64,000 bases of DNA from NCBI GenBank assembly GCA_030737835.1, contig CM060848.1, positions 19,941,309 to 20,005,308 of the forward strand. Direction: 5' to 3'. The notes under the pieces were generated by a model that did not search any database, was not told where the DNA came from, and saw nothing but the letters and a program-made list of their open reading frames with translations. The translations under genes were made by a program, and so were the position numbers. The stretch is from Acorus gramineus (taxonomy: Eukaryota; Streptophyta; Magnoliopsida; Acorales; Acoraceae). Below are positions 11,013 to 22,623 of this stretch, one piece after another (the first letter of the stretch is position 1; each line of letters starts with the position of its first letter).

Positions 11013-11208
11013 CTGGCCTCTAGTCTCTAGGGACCAGAGGGTAGAGTCCATCAACGGGTCGGATTCAAACCAGATTAAGTGGATCCGGACTCGACTCGGT
11101 AGTAGGTCCGCTGGAACCGGATCTGACCATACAAGAGGGGCCACGGCGTGAGGAGATCGGGAGGGTGCGGCGACGCTGGGAACAGAGACTCATAGAGGGA
11201 GTAAAAAA
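10630..11208 (-). repeat. Inverted duplication, arm A (NAD-synthetase leader/promoter)
   Basis: This segment reappears in reverse complement at 13432-13959. Shared blocks include GGAACAGAGACTC, CTCCCGATCTCCTCAC, CCCCTCTTGTATGGTCAGAT and TTGGAAGAACCCAAAAA, plus the intron stretch GTCGAAATTTTCTGATTC or close variants. Arm A is linked to the coding exons and has the splice donor. Confidence 0.85.
10940..11200 (-). promoter_or_regulatory. NAD-synthetase leader exon and core promoter region
   Basis: Reading the minus strand, a CT-repeat leader ends at a good splice donor (AAG|GTGAGT, boundary at 10940). A matching acceptor lies just before the start codon (AAAG|GTTTCAAAATG, boundary near 10047), giving a leader intron of about 0.9 kb. 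The transcription start is not defined. The (CT)n tract at 10984-11013 is in sense orientation in the leader. Confidence 0.55.
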
Positions 11209-11214
11209 GAATTT

Positions 11215-11430
11215 TGTTAGTTTATAGGGACCAAATTGCATTTTGGCTAGGTTAGGTTAGGTTGACGAAATATTCCAGGAATATACCAAGCCTGTTAGTG
11301 ATTAATTAACTCTTGGGGGTGATATTGATTTTTCATATGTTTGTGAGAGGTTATTTAGATTTTGGAAAAGTACAAAGGGTTATCCAGATTTTCACATGTT
11401 TTGTGGGGGCGGGGTGCTACATGAATTTTT
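11215..11430. mobile_element. MITE-like repeat copy 1
   Basis: Contains AAATTGCATTTT, CTGTTAGTGATTAATTAACTC and a terminal TACATGAATTTTTCCC. A second copy in the same orientation is at about 14015-14230. Both share GG(N)TTATTTGGATTTT-like and GGATTTTTCC-like ends with the element at 18137-18480. It sits directly upstream of the NAD-synthetase promoter. Confidence 0.5.
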
Positions 11431-11439
11431 CCCAATCTC

Positions 11440-12880
11440 TTTTATAGTCCCCATATGAAAGTTAGTAATGATTCATGTATATTTATATATAAAAAACATG
11501 TTCCATCTAACAATCATATGCTTTTTTTTTTTTAGTGCATATATACCTTGTCCATGAAATAAGTCTGCTTATGAAATTGCACGTGCATGGAATAGCACCA
11601 AATTCTGTATAATCACAAGCATGTATTAACATTTTTACAAAGATGAATGCCTCAGTTTTATCAGTTAATTGTGTAACATCTTTGAAAGGGACAACTTTCA
11701 TTTTTTTTTTTTTTTGAATTTATTGTGGGCATTGTTGGAGGCAAGGTATACCCACACAATACAAGAAGAATAGTCCCAACAAGGGAAATAAATATAAATA
11801 ATCACAAGGAATGAAAAACCAAACACAACTCGAACCATGAAGAGAGAAACTAGCACACACCAAGCTATAGAACGGTTGCTTTGTCCTTCTCTTCAATCAT
11901 TCAATCGTATGCTCTATAGGCCAGCTTTAGGGTAATTTTGAGAGCAAATGAATAAACATTATTTTTTTTTTCTAACCAGTCCCCAAAGTTTGATTATCTA
12001 CAGACCCACAGAGAATTCAATAATTGAAAAATTAAGGGCCTCCTTCAAGGTGTGAGTTGAGAGAAGTGCGAAATTTTTTTTCACAAATACAACCTATTCA
12101 AGGATGAATCAAATGCAGGTGATTAATATAAAAACATCAGCCCACACACAGCAGTTGGACAAAAAGGTTAAACTCAACCAATATGAATCACACTTGGTAA
12201 GTCCTTCCTTTTATTCCAACATAAAAAAAATAAAAAAACTACTCTCATTTGATCTTGAAGCATTGGACCCTGAGTGCTTTCCCCTGCATCTGTTTAAATC
12301 TATTTTCTCAACAATCCTTCATTAATTCACATACATCTCACTTTGACTGCACAACATTAACATCACTGAACCTACCCAAAGAACTAAAATGAAACAGTTA
12401 ATCTATAAAAAAAAAAACTAAACATAATTCATAATTAGCATCACTAACAAAATCACATGTTTTTTTTTGTATGATATGAGATCATACATAAGTCATAGTA
12501 CATACACAGTCACACTGCATTTTCAATACAAAAAGACAAACACACTCAAAAGACCATGCATTGAATTTTGGGATGCCACCACACAGCCAACATAAAAATA
12601 GAATTTCATTTCACAAATGCAGAACAAACATACAAAAAAAAAAGTTTACTTTTTGTTATTCAGAATGAGAAGCAGAGTCTCCTCTTCCCACCAATCAACC
12701 CCTACTGAAAGAGTTTTCAATAGATTCAACAAAAACCCAACAAAAGAAAAGCTAGAATTCAAATTAACAATGAAATGTGAGAGAGAAAGAGAGAGACAGA
12801 GAAGCACGTGCGGGGAAACGTAAGGGGGGCGTGTGAGATCAATGTTTTCTTGATTGTGAATTTTTGGAAAAGTTGACCCA
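11440..12880. other. Spacer, no recognised gene
   Basis: AT-rich sequence with short homopolymers. At about 12780-12925 the minus strand shows a TATA-like ATATAAATAAAG (near 12910-12921) followed by a pyrimidine-rich stretch with CT repeats, which could be a promoter and leader of an unknown minus-strand transcript. No coding exon that I recognise follows. Confidence 0.3.
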
Positions 12881-13308
12881 CCCCCCTCAAATCCATGCTG
12901 TCTGTGGAGCTTTATTTATATTATTATTATTATTTAAAAGAGATTATATGTTCTGGTTATTTGTAGATATGAACAAAGGAAGGCCGTGTCTCTCCTTTTT
13001 CATTGCCGCAAAGTTTGTTTTGATTCTCTGAAGCATGAATGAAATGTTTAGGATGAAAAGACACACACAAACACATACAAATTAACTAATTTCACAAACT
13101 AGCAGTTTTCACAAACCTAACGATAAGACATAAGTCTCCATTCAAACCCTAAAATCCACAAAATCAAATGAAGGACAAGATGAAATTCGAGATCGGGAGA
13201 GATGGACAGATGATCCCGTGGGCGGCGACGGCAGAGGAGGAGATGGAAGAGGAGGTATCTCGTGGAGGAGGAGATTGAAGAGGAGGAGGAAAGGGAGAGA
13301 GAGAGAGA

Positions 13309-13435
13309 CTTACGGCGGAGGGGGAAGGGGCGGCGACGGTAGCTGCGTCGACGGAGGGGGAATGGGAGGCGGCGGCGGTGGCTGGGTCGGCCGAGGCGGA
13401 AGGGGCGGTGAACTTCAGAAAGTAAAAATCAGTTT
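13309..13435 (-). other. Candidate orphan exon with splice donor, unknown product
   Basis: On the minus strand a GC-rich open stretch (peptide begins FTAPSASADPATAAASH) ends at a good donor (TCCGCC|GTAAGT, boundary near 13309) followed by CT repeats. It lies immediately beyond the promoter end of the inverted NAD-synthetase leader copy, head-to-head with it. No start codon or later exon was found. It could be a leader exon, a captured fragment or a low-complexity coincidence. Confidence 0.3.
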
Positions 13436-13959
13436 TTACTCCCTCTCTGAGAGTCTCTGTTCCCAGCGCCGCCGCCCCCTCCCGATCTCCTCACAGCGTG
13501 GCCCCTCTTGTATGGTCAGATCCGGTTCCGGCGGACCTACTGCCAAGTCCGGTCTGGATCCATTTAATCCGGTTCGAACCCGCCGACCCGTTGATGGACT
13601 AGAGGCCAATCTCTCTCTCTCTCTTCGTTGGAAGAACCCAAAAACAATTCAGATTTCCCCCTTATTCAATTCATTCATCTATGATGTTTTTGAGTCTTTT
13701 TTTGCGTCAATATATGTTGGGGATTGGATTCTATTGGGTTGTCGAAATTTTCTGATTCTATTCTATTTTTTAGTGCCTTTTCTGCTCATCTCGTGATTGG
13801 GTTTTTCATTTATAAATCCATTAGTTGATGTAAAAGTGTGATCTTTTTTATGTGGGTATTTGTGTTAGCTTATGTTTATGCATTGATTCATGGTTTTCAA
13901 TGAATTTTGTGGTTTAAAATTTTGATGGTCTTTGCTCTTCAACGTTGGTTTGGTGAATG
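13432..13959 (+). repeat. Inverted duplication, arm B (promoter copy without coding exons)
   Basis: Reverse-complement partner of 10630-11208. Relative to arm A it has lost about 30 bp, including the leader splice donor: TTGGAAGAACCCAAAAACAA runs straight into TTCAGATTTCCCCCTTATTC. A transcript started here could not splice like the parent. No NAD-synthetase coding exon follows on the right. Confidence 0.85.
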
Positions 13960-13989
13960 AAATGGAGGGAGGGGTGAAACAGTATTTGG

Positions 13990-14235
13990 TAGGGGGTTAT
14001 TTGGATTTTTGTTTGTTTATAGGAACCTAATTGCATTTTTATATTTTATCTGGGTTAGATTGATGGAATATTCAAGGAATATGTCAATTCTGTTAGTGGT
14101 TAATTAACTCAGAGGGGGATGATTTGGATTTTTCATGTGTTTGGGCGGGGGTGGGTTTTATTTAGATTTTGAAAAAATGCAAGGGTTATCTGGATATTGA
14201 TATGTTCGTGGGGTTTATATGGATTTTTCCATTAA
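13990..14235. mobile_element. MITE-like repeat copy 2
   Basis: Directly oriented relative of 11215-11430 with CTGTTAGTGGTTAATTAACTC and the terminal GGTTTATATGGATTTTTCC. It lies just beyond the intron end of arm B, so this repeat family sits at both outer sides of the inverted duplication. Confidence 0.5.
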
Positions 14236-14384
14236 AAAAAAGTTATAATTTATGAACATTGAACAATAAAAAAAAGGCGTTGTTACATCCAGATCCGTTT
14301 CCAGTCCTAATTTCAGCCATATATGCATTGATAAAAAATTAACGACGCATATTCTCACGTTAAGAAAGCATATGTTTTGAAAGG

Positions 14385-15110
14385 AATTTTTTACATTTTT
14401 TTTAAATGCATTCATGCAATTCATTGGAGTATATGCTTCATTTTTTATAAAAACATGTATCTCATTAGATGATGTATACTATTTTTAAAAAATTCAAAAC
14501 ACATGTAAACTGAAATTGAGGTTGAAAATGAGACTGGATGTAACATTATCCTAAAAAGAATGTTATGATTTATGAGTCTTTTTTCTTTACACACAGTCTA
14601 TTTTAAAGTAAAAAACTCGGATCACACGTGTCTTTTTTTTTTAAATATCATATGTCAAATCTAATGAGGCATGTATTTTTATAAAATGTGAATTTTTTTC
14701 TATAAGATATATACCTCGATCGTTACAGGCTAAAGAGATATATAAATTAGTATTTGTGACACCATTCTTAAAAAAAAGGAAAATGTTAGACTCAATTACA
14801 TTTTTCGACCAAAACTCATACCTTAAATGTATTCATTTTTTTTAAAATAGTAAACATCATCTAATAAGGTATATGATTTGATAAAAAGTACATATCGCTT
14901 CATTTCGAGTTGAATAAACCTATTTTTAGTAAGTGTAAGAAAATATTTAATATGGTATATGTTTCACTGGATTTAAGAATGTCAAATCCAGTGAAGCGTA
15001 TATAACATTAATGAGGTATATGCTTCACTGGATTTCTAACATGGTATATAGGACTGTGTTTTGAACTGAGAAAAAAACTGAGTGTAACAACACTCTAAGT
15101 GAAGCCCATA
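14385..15110. repeat. Copies of a dispersed AT-rich repeat family
   Basis: Two related blocks. The first (about 14385-14560) has GATGATGTATACTATTTTT and GACTGGATGTAACATTATCC and recurs at about 17510-17680, with a weaker copy near 20260-20400. The second (about 14786-15105) has CATCATCTAATAAGGTATATG and GAGTGTAACAACACTC and recurs at about 39005-39290. No coding capacity. The repeated GAGTGTAAC and ATGTTAC motifs suggest a non-autonomous DNA element, but no target duplication was found. Confidence 0.55.
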
Positions 15111-16568
15111 CCCCATATTCTGGATTTCTAATGGTCCTAAAGATTCCAAGACCTAAGCCAGCCCAGCCCAGCCCATAAAAAAAACAAGTCCTTACCGAAT
15201 TCATTTTATAATGAAAAATGTTACTGATTTTTATTTTATAGTCTTAGATGCATATCACACGTGTTACTCATTTTTTCTTAAATCATATAGTTTATTTAAT
15301 GAGATATATATTTTTATAAATGTGAAATATAAATTTAAATAAATTGAATTGAATGATATCATTTTTGAAAAATATGAAAAAAAAATTCAACAAAGTAGAT
15401 GATTTGGTAGAGTAAATGAAAGTGAATAATGAAGTATGTAGGATTACATTTGAGACTATAAAAATATATGAGTGTAATAGAACTCTTTCATAATTGAAAA
15501 AGACATATGTCCACCCATAGATGCAGGATCATCGGCAGCCCTTCCACTTTTTTTTTTTTAATACACACCCATTATTGAAGATATACTATTTTTAAAAATT
15601 AAAGTATATACTGAGATACATTAGTATATTTATTTTAAAATTTAATTTTTAAAGTTTCATACATTGCAATAGTGTAGTACAATACTATCACAATGTATAG
15701 GTAGTTGGGAGATCGTTTTTGGATTGCAAACAGACTGAAAAACAGACCGAATGTATAAACGCTCTTTATAATTTGAAGAAAATGATATGTGCAATTATGT
15801 GGGCAACCCCGTCCACAGTTCTCCTCGTTTTTTTAAATATACACTCATCCATTGAAGTACATATCGTTATAAAAAGTGAAGTATACATTGAGATATATTA
15901 GTATAATTTTTTCTTTACAAAATATCTTTTTAAAATTTCATAAAGTGCATATTGGCGTCTAGTCTTGACTAGTCCTATCAACGGGTCCAGGTGACCCGGA
16001 CCCGACCCATGACAAGACCCTACGGGTCCGAAGAAATGTGGACCCGGACCCAAACCTGTCGGACCTGAGTCCAATCTGACCGGGATGGTTGGTAAAAAAA
16101 AAAAAAAAAGGGAGAGCTCATGAATTTATTTGCCTTATCATTCTATTTGAAAATTTTTGTAATAAAACATTATTATTAATGAGACTATGTTTGAACATAA
16201 TTTTATACAATTCAAAAGAAGTAAATAAATTACTAAACAATATCTAAAACAATAATCACTAACATAAACAACATATTAACCTAAACAATAAACATAACTA
16301 ATCACACAAACATTCAAAACAATATCAACTTAAACAACATTCAAAACAATAAACACTAACATATTAACATAAACAATAAACATAAATCATGCAACAAACT
16401 AATTAATTATACAAATTCAAAAACTGATAAATTAATTGTCCAAAGCAAACCAACGGCAATACATTACTAAGTTTACTACATATTAAACAATTAAGTTCTT
16501 CCAAGTTGCAACATCAACACAAGAAAAAAATGTTATGATTATGATTATAATTTATGATTTATGGGCTT
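15110..16568. other. AT-rich spacer with GGGTCC-rich segment
   Basis: No gene is seen. At about 15980-16085 there is a run of GGGTCC/GGACCC motifs, mirrored by a similar run at about 17150-17205. Together they bracket about 1.2 kb and look like the ends of an hAT-type element, but I found neither clear inverted ends nor a target duplication. Confidence 0.35.
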
Positions 16569-17041
16569 GTTATGATCAATGTTGTAAAAAGCGCTAGAAG
16601 CTAGTCGGGCGGTTGAGAAAGAACTAGGGATTAATCGGCTATGTGGGGATTAATCAGGGATTAATCAATAACTTTTTATAATAATAAATATAATACATAT
16701 ACATAATATATATATATATAATGAGTCGGGGATTAATCAATAACTTTTTATAATAATAAATATAATACATATACATATACATGATATATATATAATGATT
16801 TTAGACTACAAAATAATAACAAAATAACATCAAAATAAAATTAATAATATAAGCATAATAGGGATAGCATAAAAAATTAATTAAATATATATAATATATA
16901 AGGTGACTTAATAACTTATTAGTCAACTGGGGATTAATTGAAAAAGCGGCTAGGCGCTAAGCGTTGCGGGTTGAGACCGCCTAGGCCTAGGCGGGGGATT
17001 AATCGGGGCCTAGGCGGGATTTTTTTAACATTGGTTATGAT
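16569..17041. mobile_element. hAT-type MITE with perfect 8-bp target duplication
   Basis: The element 16577-17033 (457 bp) starts CAATGTTGTAAAAAGCG and ends ATTTTTTTAACATTG, giving inverted ends around CAATGTT. It is flanked by perfect 8-bp direct repeats GTTATGAT (16569-16576 and 17034-17041), the hAT hallmark. Inside, a block of about 70 bp with GGGGATTAATCAATAACTTT is tandemly duplicated (about 16657 and 16728). GGGATTAATC and CCTAGGCGGG motifs recur. No transposase frame. Confidence 0.85.
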
Positions 17042-18128
17042 TATGATTTATGAACTTGTAGATACAAAAATAAATTAAGTAAGACATAAAATTATGGATC
17101 AACTAATACTAATAGTCTTGTAATATATGAGTATATATTAATAAAACAATCGGGTCTCGGGTCCAACGGGTCGGGGCGGGATGGACCCGGACCCGGACCC
17201 GACCATTTAGGTGGAACAAAATATCTCCATTTTCATTTTAAAATTGGAACAACTGTGCGTAGGTTATCCCAATTATTTTTTATACAAAATGGGGATAAAC
17301 TGTTCCCCCACTCATTTATCCCCATGATTACCCCTTATCTCAGCATTTATCTCCTTGCCAAACCAAAAGTTCATTAATTTTGTTCATATTTACATTTGAC
17401 AAAATTAGGATAAAAAGTGAGGTTTAAAATTTAAATGCTATTACAGCCAGATTGAACAAAATATCTCCATTTTCATTTTAAAATTGAGAAAATTGCCCGT
17501 AATTTTTTTTACATTTTCTATAAATACATCAATGCAATTCATTGGAGTATATGCTTTATTTTTTATAAAAACATATACCTCATTAGATAAAGTATACTAT
17601 TTTTAAAAAATTCAAAACACATGCAGACTGAAATTGAAACTGAAAATAGAACTGGATGCAACATTATCCCTAAAAATTAGACTATGTGTAACAAATATAG
17701 TAAAAAAATCTTCTTTTTTTTTTTTAAAAAAAAAACCCACCAACTGAGAGCCAGAGAGACCACCAGTCCAAAAGAGATGGATAGAGAGAAATCTCCAGAC
17801 CACAGACTGTGGATGAGGAACAGAGGAACGATAGTGCCTCCACGTCTCTCCCCTTCTTCTTTTTTAACTTGTTGTTCCTGCATCGTTCCCTCGCTGTGGA
17901 TAAGACGCACTCCCCGTGATGGGAACGCTCTGTACGTATTCACGAAACAACAACAGCCACACATAACATTTATATGTATCACCAACAGTAACACTTCAAC
18001 TAACATTTCAACAAATCATGCCCTAATCCTTCCTCAAATCTCACCTCTAGATGAAGATTCAATGGTCCATATATCTCTTCTCTGGTGAAAAAGCATCCAA
18101 AAACTTTTTCTTACCATGCGCGTTTATT
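17042..18128. other. Spacer
   Basis: Contains the second GGGTCC-rich run (about 17150-17205), a copy of the dispersed repeat (about 17510-17680) and a less AT-rich stretch at 17740-18090 with open frames on both strands that I do not recognise. No gene is called. Confidence 0.35.
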
Positions 18129-18488
18129 TTATTTTTGGGAAAAATCTATGTAGCCCGGTAAATTGTTCAAAATCCATATAACTTCTTGAACTTTACTGAA
18201 TATCTATTTGAGTTAAATTTACGTTGACACATTATGATTATTTTATAAATATTTTATCTGGTTAACTCGGGTTGAACCTGTATGAAAAAATACTGAAAAT
18301 GAAATGTAAATGACGATTTTTTGTATTTATAGAATATTCATCATCTGTAAATAAAAGTTTAATTTAGGAGGTTGTTTAAATTCACATAGGTGTCTTTTAG
18401 GGGGTTAGATAAACTTTATGAAAAGTCAATACTTTATATGAATTTTAGACAGTTTAGAGGGGATTATTTTGGATTTTCCCTTATTTTT
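18129..18488. mobile_element. MITE-like element with 8-bp flanking repeat
   Basis: The element 18137-18480 (344 bp) starts GGGAAAAATCTATGTAGCCC and ends GGATTATTTTGGATTTTCCC, which are imperfect inverted repeats. It is flanked by TTATTTTT at 18129-18136 and 18481-18488. The flank is low-complexity, so the duplication is suggestive rather than proven. Confidence 0.55.
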
Positions 18489-18489
18489 T

Positions 18490-21400
18490 ATGAAAAAATT
18501 TACATGAAACGAATAATTCTTCATGTATTTTCAATATGAATAGTAGCCATATAATTCAAAATAAATAATAACCAACATGAATCAAATTCAAAAATCAGTT
18601 GAATTAAAGAACTAAACTGAATATAAAAAATTTAACAAATGAGTTTTTTTTAACGTAAATTAAATTGAGCAAGCTGAATTTAATTTTTATAATCAGTGTT
18701 GAATTTCAATGTTTATCCGCCATCTAATATATATATACCATTAAACAATTCGTCAATGAAACTTTATAAAAAAAAAAAAGCTATGAGTACAATTGAAAGA
18801 TAGATTCATGATTATCGTATCACGTGACGTCTTATTGAATCCGAGCCCAATCAGCACTTGCAAATTGTGAAAACGAAGGCCGTAGAATCATCACTCAGAA
18901 ATCACACAAATGACACGCATGCGAGTCACCTCTGATCTCTATTGTCACTCCAGCTTCTTCAATAACCCACACCATGTAATATTTATAACAAAAAAATACA
19001 CACTCACGTAACTTAGTATATATTTTATATTATATAATAATATGTATTTTAATAAAATAATATATAATTTAAAAAACTAAAAAATCAATACGAAGCTGCA
19101 AATGGGGTTGCACAAAAGGTTAGACATTGTATTTTCTTATTTTATAAAATAGGTACCCACAAAAATATTTCAAATTTATAAATACCCAATAAAATAGGGT
19201 GTTTCCACACTCAATTAATTCAACATTATAAAATACAGACTTATATGTCTTTTTAGAAATCTATTGAAAAATATGCATCATTACATTGTTAGACTATGTA
19301 TATACCTCGTTAATTTTTTTACACTTATTAAAAATGTGTTCATTCAATTAAAAATAAGACGACATATACTTTTTTCAAAACATATACCTCATTAGACGAT
19401 GATTATTATTTTAAAAAAAATGTGTAGTTTGCATTTTAGATTATAAAAAAGATTTATTATAACATTTTTTAAAAATTATTATTTGAGAATCTTAAACCTT
19501 AATGTCCCGTTTAAAACTTAATTCCAAACTTCTGTCTTTCAAAAAGCCACATTGCTTAAAAAAATAAGGGTATTTCTAGAGTGAGAGGAACACATGAAAA
19601 TGCGATAAATGCCAAAAACATTATATTTGTTAAAAGATATTTGGATCCACGTATGAGAGAATCAGCTGAGACAAGGATCCAAAGGAGCTTTAAAATGATT
19701 TAATTGTCCCTATCCCATCAAATACTTAATCTCTCACTATATTTAATTTTTTTTCTTTACGAGAGAAGAGAGAAAGAGAGTTTAATTATTACATGACAAA
19801 GATAATTAATTTCAGATTTCAAGTTTGTGAAATAATTTTTTTAAGTAATTTTTAAAAGTGACTGATTTAGGTAATTTAAATTATAAAAGAATTTTGAAAT
19901 TTTTTTATTAAAATAACCATTAATACTTTTTATAAATTAAATAAAATTTATTTTAAATATCCAAAATACCCAAATCATTTATTTTAAAGAAATTATCTAA
20001 ATAATCTTTTTTCCATTACTACATAATGTAAAATGACCTATAATTGTTGCCCTAAAGAAGATTTTATAAATATTTTTTTTTCTAAAAGTTGTTTATTTGG
20101 ATATTTTTAAGCTTTAGATTTTTTTAAAAAAAGTTTCCAAATTATAATCGCGCACAAACAAAGGAGTGAGAAATCAACAATCCATTTAATGTTACATATG
20201 GTTTTTTTCCATTACAATTCAAGTCCCATATGTGTCGATAAAAAATCATCATAATATATATTCACATTAATGAGATATATGTTTTAATATAAATTTTACA
20301 CATTTTTTATAAATGTATCAATGTAATTCATTATAGCATATCTTTTATTTTATTATAAAAACATATATTTCATTAGATGAGATATACTTTTCAATTTTTT
20401 TTAATAGTGATGATACCCAAATCCAAAGTTATAACCCTACTCACAACCCCCATGAGGTGTCATTACCTTATTCACCTTTTGACTTTTGAAAAAAAGATAA
20501 AATAATAAAATACGGATATATCATTCATTAAAAATTCATCTGATTAACCCAAATGACCTACTTCTCTCTATTTGGTTATTACACTTCTGAATCTCAGGTA
20601 CACTAAAATTTAGTCATTTTGAAATTTGAATTTCGAAATCTTTACTTAAATTATGATTCAATTTCTATTTTAATTACACCAAAACTTATTTAAATTACAC
20701 CAAAATTTACCTAAATTATTTTTTGTCAAAATCCTTCAAATGACCTAGATTTTTATTTCAAACTTGCATTGTTATTATACACATTAGTATTTTTTTTGAA
20801 GAATGTTATTAACTGAACTTTAAAATAGTCGGGCATTTATTGTATTCAAATTTAAATAAAAAACACATATAGTTACTATATGAAGCAGTTATATTTTATA
20901 TTAATAGTTACATTTAATGATTAATTATTGATTCCAAATTCATCATGGCGCACACACAATTGAAAGAGATGATCTGTTTTTCAATTGTGCATGGATATAA
21001 GAAATTTAGGTAATTGTTACTGTTATGTTACATTTATATAAATATAACAGTATTATGTAAATGTAACAAACAGTATAAAATGTAAGAAATTTAGGTAAAT
21101 GTTATTGTTACATTACATTTGAGTAAATGTTATTTTACACTTATGTAAATGTAAAAATGTTATGTAAATGTAACAAACAGTATAAAATGTACTTAAAAAT
21201 TAATATATAAAAAGGTTTCGTGTTTTAGATTTAAAAAATGTAACTTATATTTAAATTGTAGATCATAAAAGGTTAATTTCAAATTCAGATAAATAATTTT
21301 TTTTTTAATATCAAAAGAAAACCAATAAGCAAATAGAACTCAATTGCAGATCTAAAAACATAATAAATGTCAAACCTACTCTAATAGACGTTAAGACGAA

Positions 21401-21580
21401 ATCCAAATCCAAAAAAAATAACAAATCAATGACTTCAAATTCTTTGGAAATAGAAATTCGAATATGCTACTAGGTTTTCTTCATAGAAATTTTATTTCCA
21501 AAAAAAATCGATTAATAATGATGAGTGAAAAATAATTCGATTCAACCTTCGAAAAAAAAGAAAAATGCTAATTAATGTTA
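18490..21580. other. AT-rich intergenic sequence
   Basis: No gene, RNA or complete element is recognised. Short near-repeats occur at about 21005-21195 around TTATGTAAATGTAACAAACA and GTATAAAATGT. Weak copies of the dispersed repeat family occur at about 19240-19450 and 20260-20400. Confidence 0.4.
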
Positions 21581-21581
21581 C

Positions 21582-22079
21582 ATGGATGCTAGGGCTGCAA
21601 CTTGGGTCGGGTTGAACCCGAACCTGACGGGTTGAGCCTGATTTTTATATGGGTTAGGTTAGCCAAATTGGGTTTGGGATCGTCAATTCGGGTTGACTCA
21701 CAAATCGGATTGGATTCAAGTTGACCTCACTCACAATCCGACTCAACCTGAACCCGTAAACTAATAGTTAAAAAAAATATCATGGTCGTTTATTTTGTAG
21801 CTCATAATCTGAGTCGTTTTAATTTTAGGTAAACCTAACTAATCTTACGGGTCAGGTCGGGCTAGTCTCTTATTTAATTTACACATCATGTTTAAAAATC
21901 GGGTCGGGTCAGGTTGAGTCGGGTTGATTTATTTAATTACGGGTTGAGTTCGGATTAATCCAATTCGAGTTGAAAATCGAGTTGGATCGGGTTGGGGTTG
22001 AGTATTTTAAAATTCGGGTTGGATTTAAATTGAGGTCAACTCGAACCCAGACCGCCTGAATTGCTTCCCTAATGAATGC
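21582..22079. mobile_element. hAT-type MITE with GGGTCGGGTT repeats
   Basis: The element 21590-22071 (482 bp) starts TAGGGCTGCAACTTGGG and ends AATTGCTTCCCTA; the ends match as imperfect inverted repeats (TAGGG..GCAA). Flanks ATGGATGC (21582-21589) and ATGAATGC (22072-22079) match at 7 of 8 bases, as expected of an hAT target duplication. The interior is filled with GGGTCGGGTTGA / TCAACCCGAACC variants in both orientations. No transposase frame. Confidence 0.8.
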
Positions 22080-22550
22080 AAATATAAAAATCGAAACCGT
22101 CACACATTTGAAGACTCATTATCAATTAAAACAAACCATCACACGTTCTGGGTCTGGGGACTGATAATCAATTAAAACAAAAAAGATATAATATGAATTC
22201 TCTTTTTACTGCCTCATAGAGTTTATGATGGGATCATGAGTTGGGTTTAAAAGATATTATCCAAATTTTGAATGCGCATAGACGACTGAAATGGTGGTTG
22301 AAAAAAGTAACATTATTGTTACAAGATTCAAAATATCTGTTTTTTAAAATTTTTCCTAATAAAACATAGCACTCACAAACAAAGGCGGTAAGACACAGAG
22401 GAGTGAGAATATCAACAACCGATAAAAGCCCAACACGAAAAGAATGGAATGAAAGGAAAAAAACACACCACAGAAAGGGCCTTTGAAACCCTAGAAACTT
22501 TTAACACAAATTCATTTCGACGATCCCCAAAACCCTAAATTTTTTTTAAT

Positions 22551-22572
22551 TCTCTCTCTCTCTCTCTCTCTT
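22551..22572 (+). promoter_or_regulatory. (CT)n tract in TOC159 leader
   Basis: A sense-strand CT microsatellite about 50 bases before the start codon, in the leader/core-promoter position where plant genes often carry a pyrimidine patch. I see no convincing TATA box upstream. Confidence 0.45.
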
Positions 22573-22623
22573 CCTTTTTGTGCATGTGGGGTTCTGCTTA
22601 GGTAAGAACAAGCGCTCCCATCC

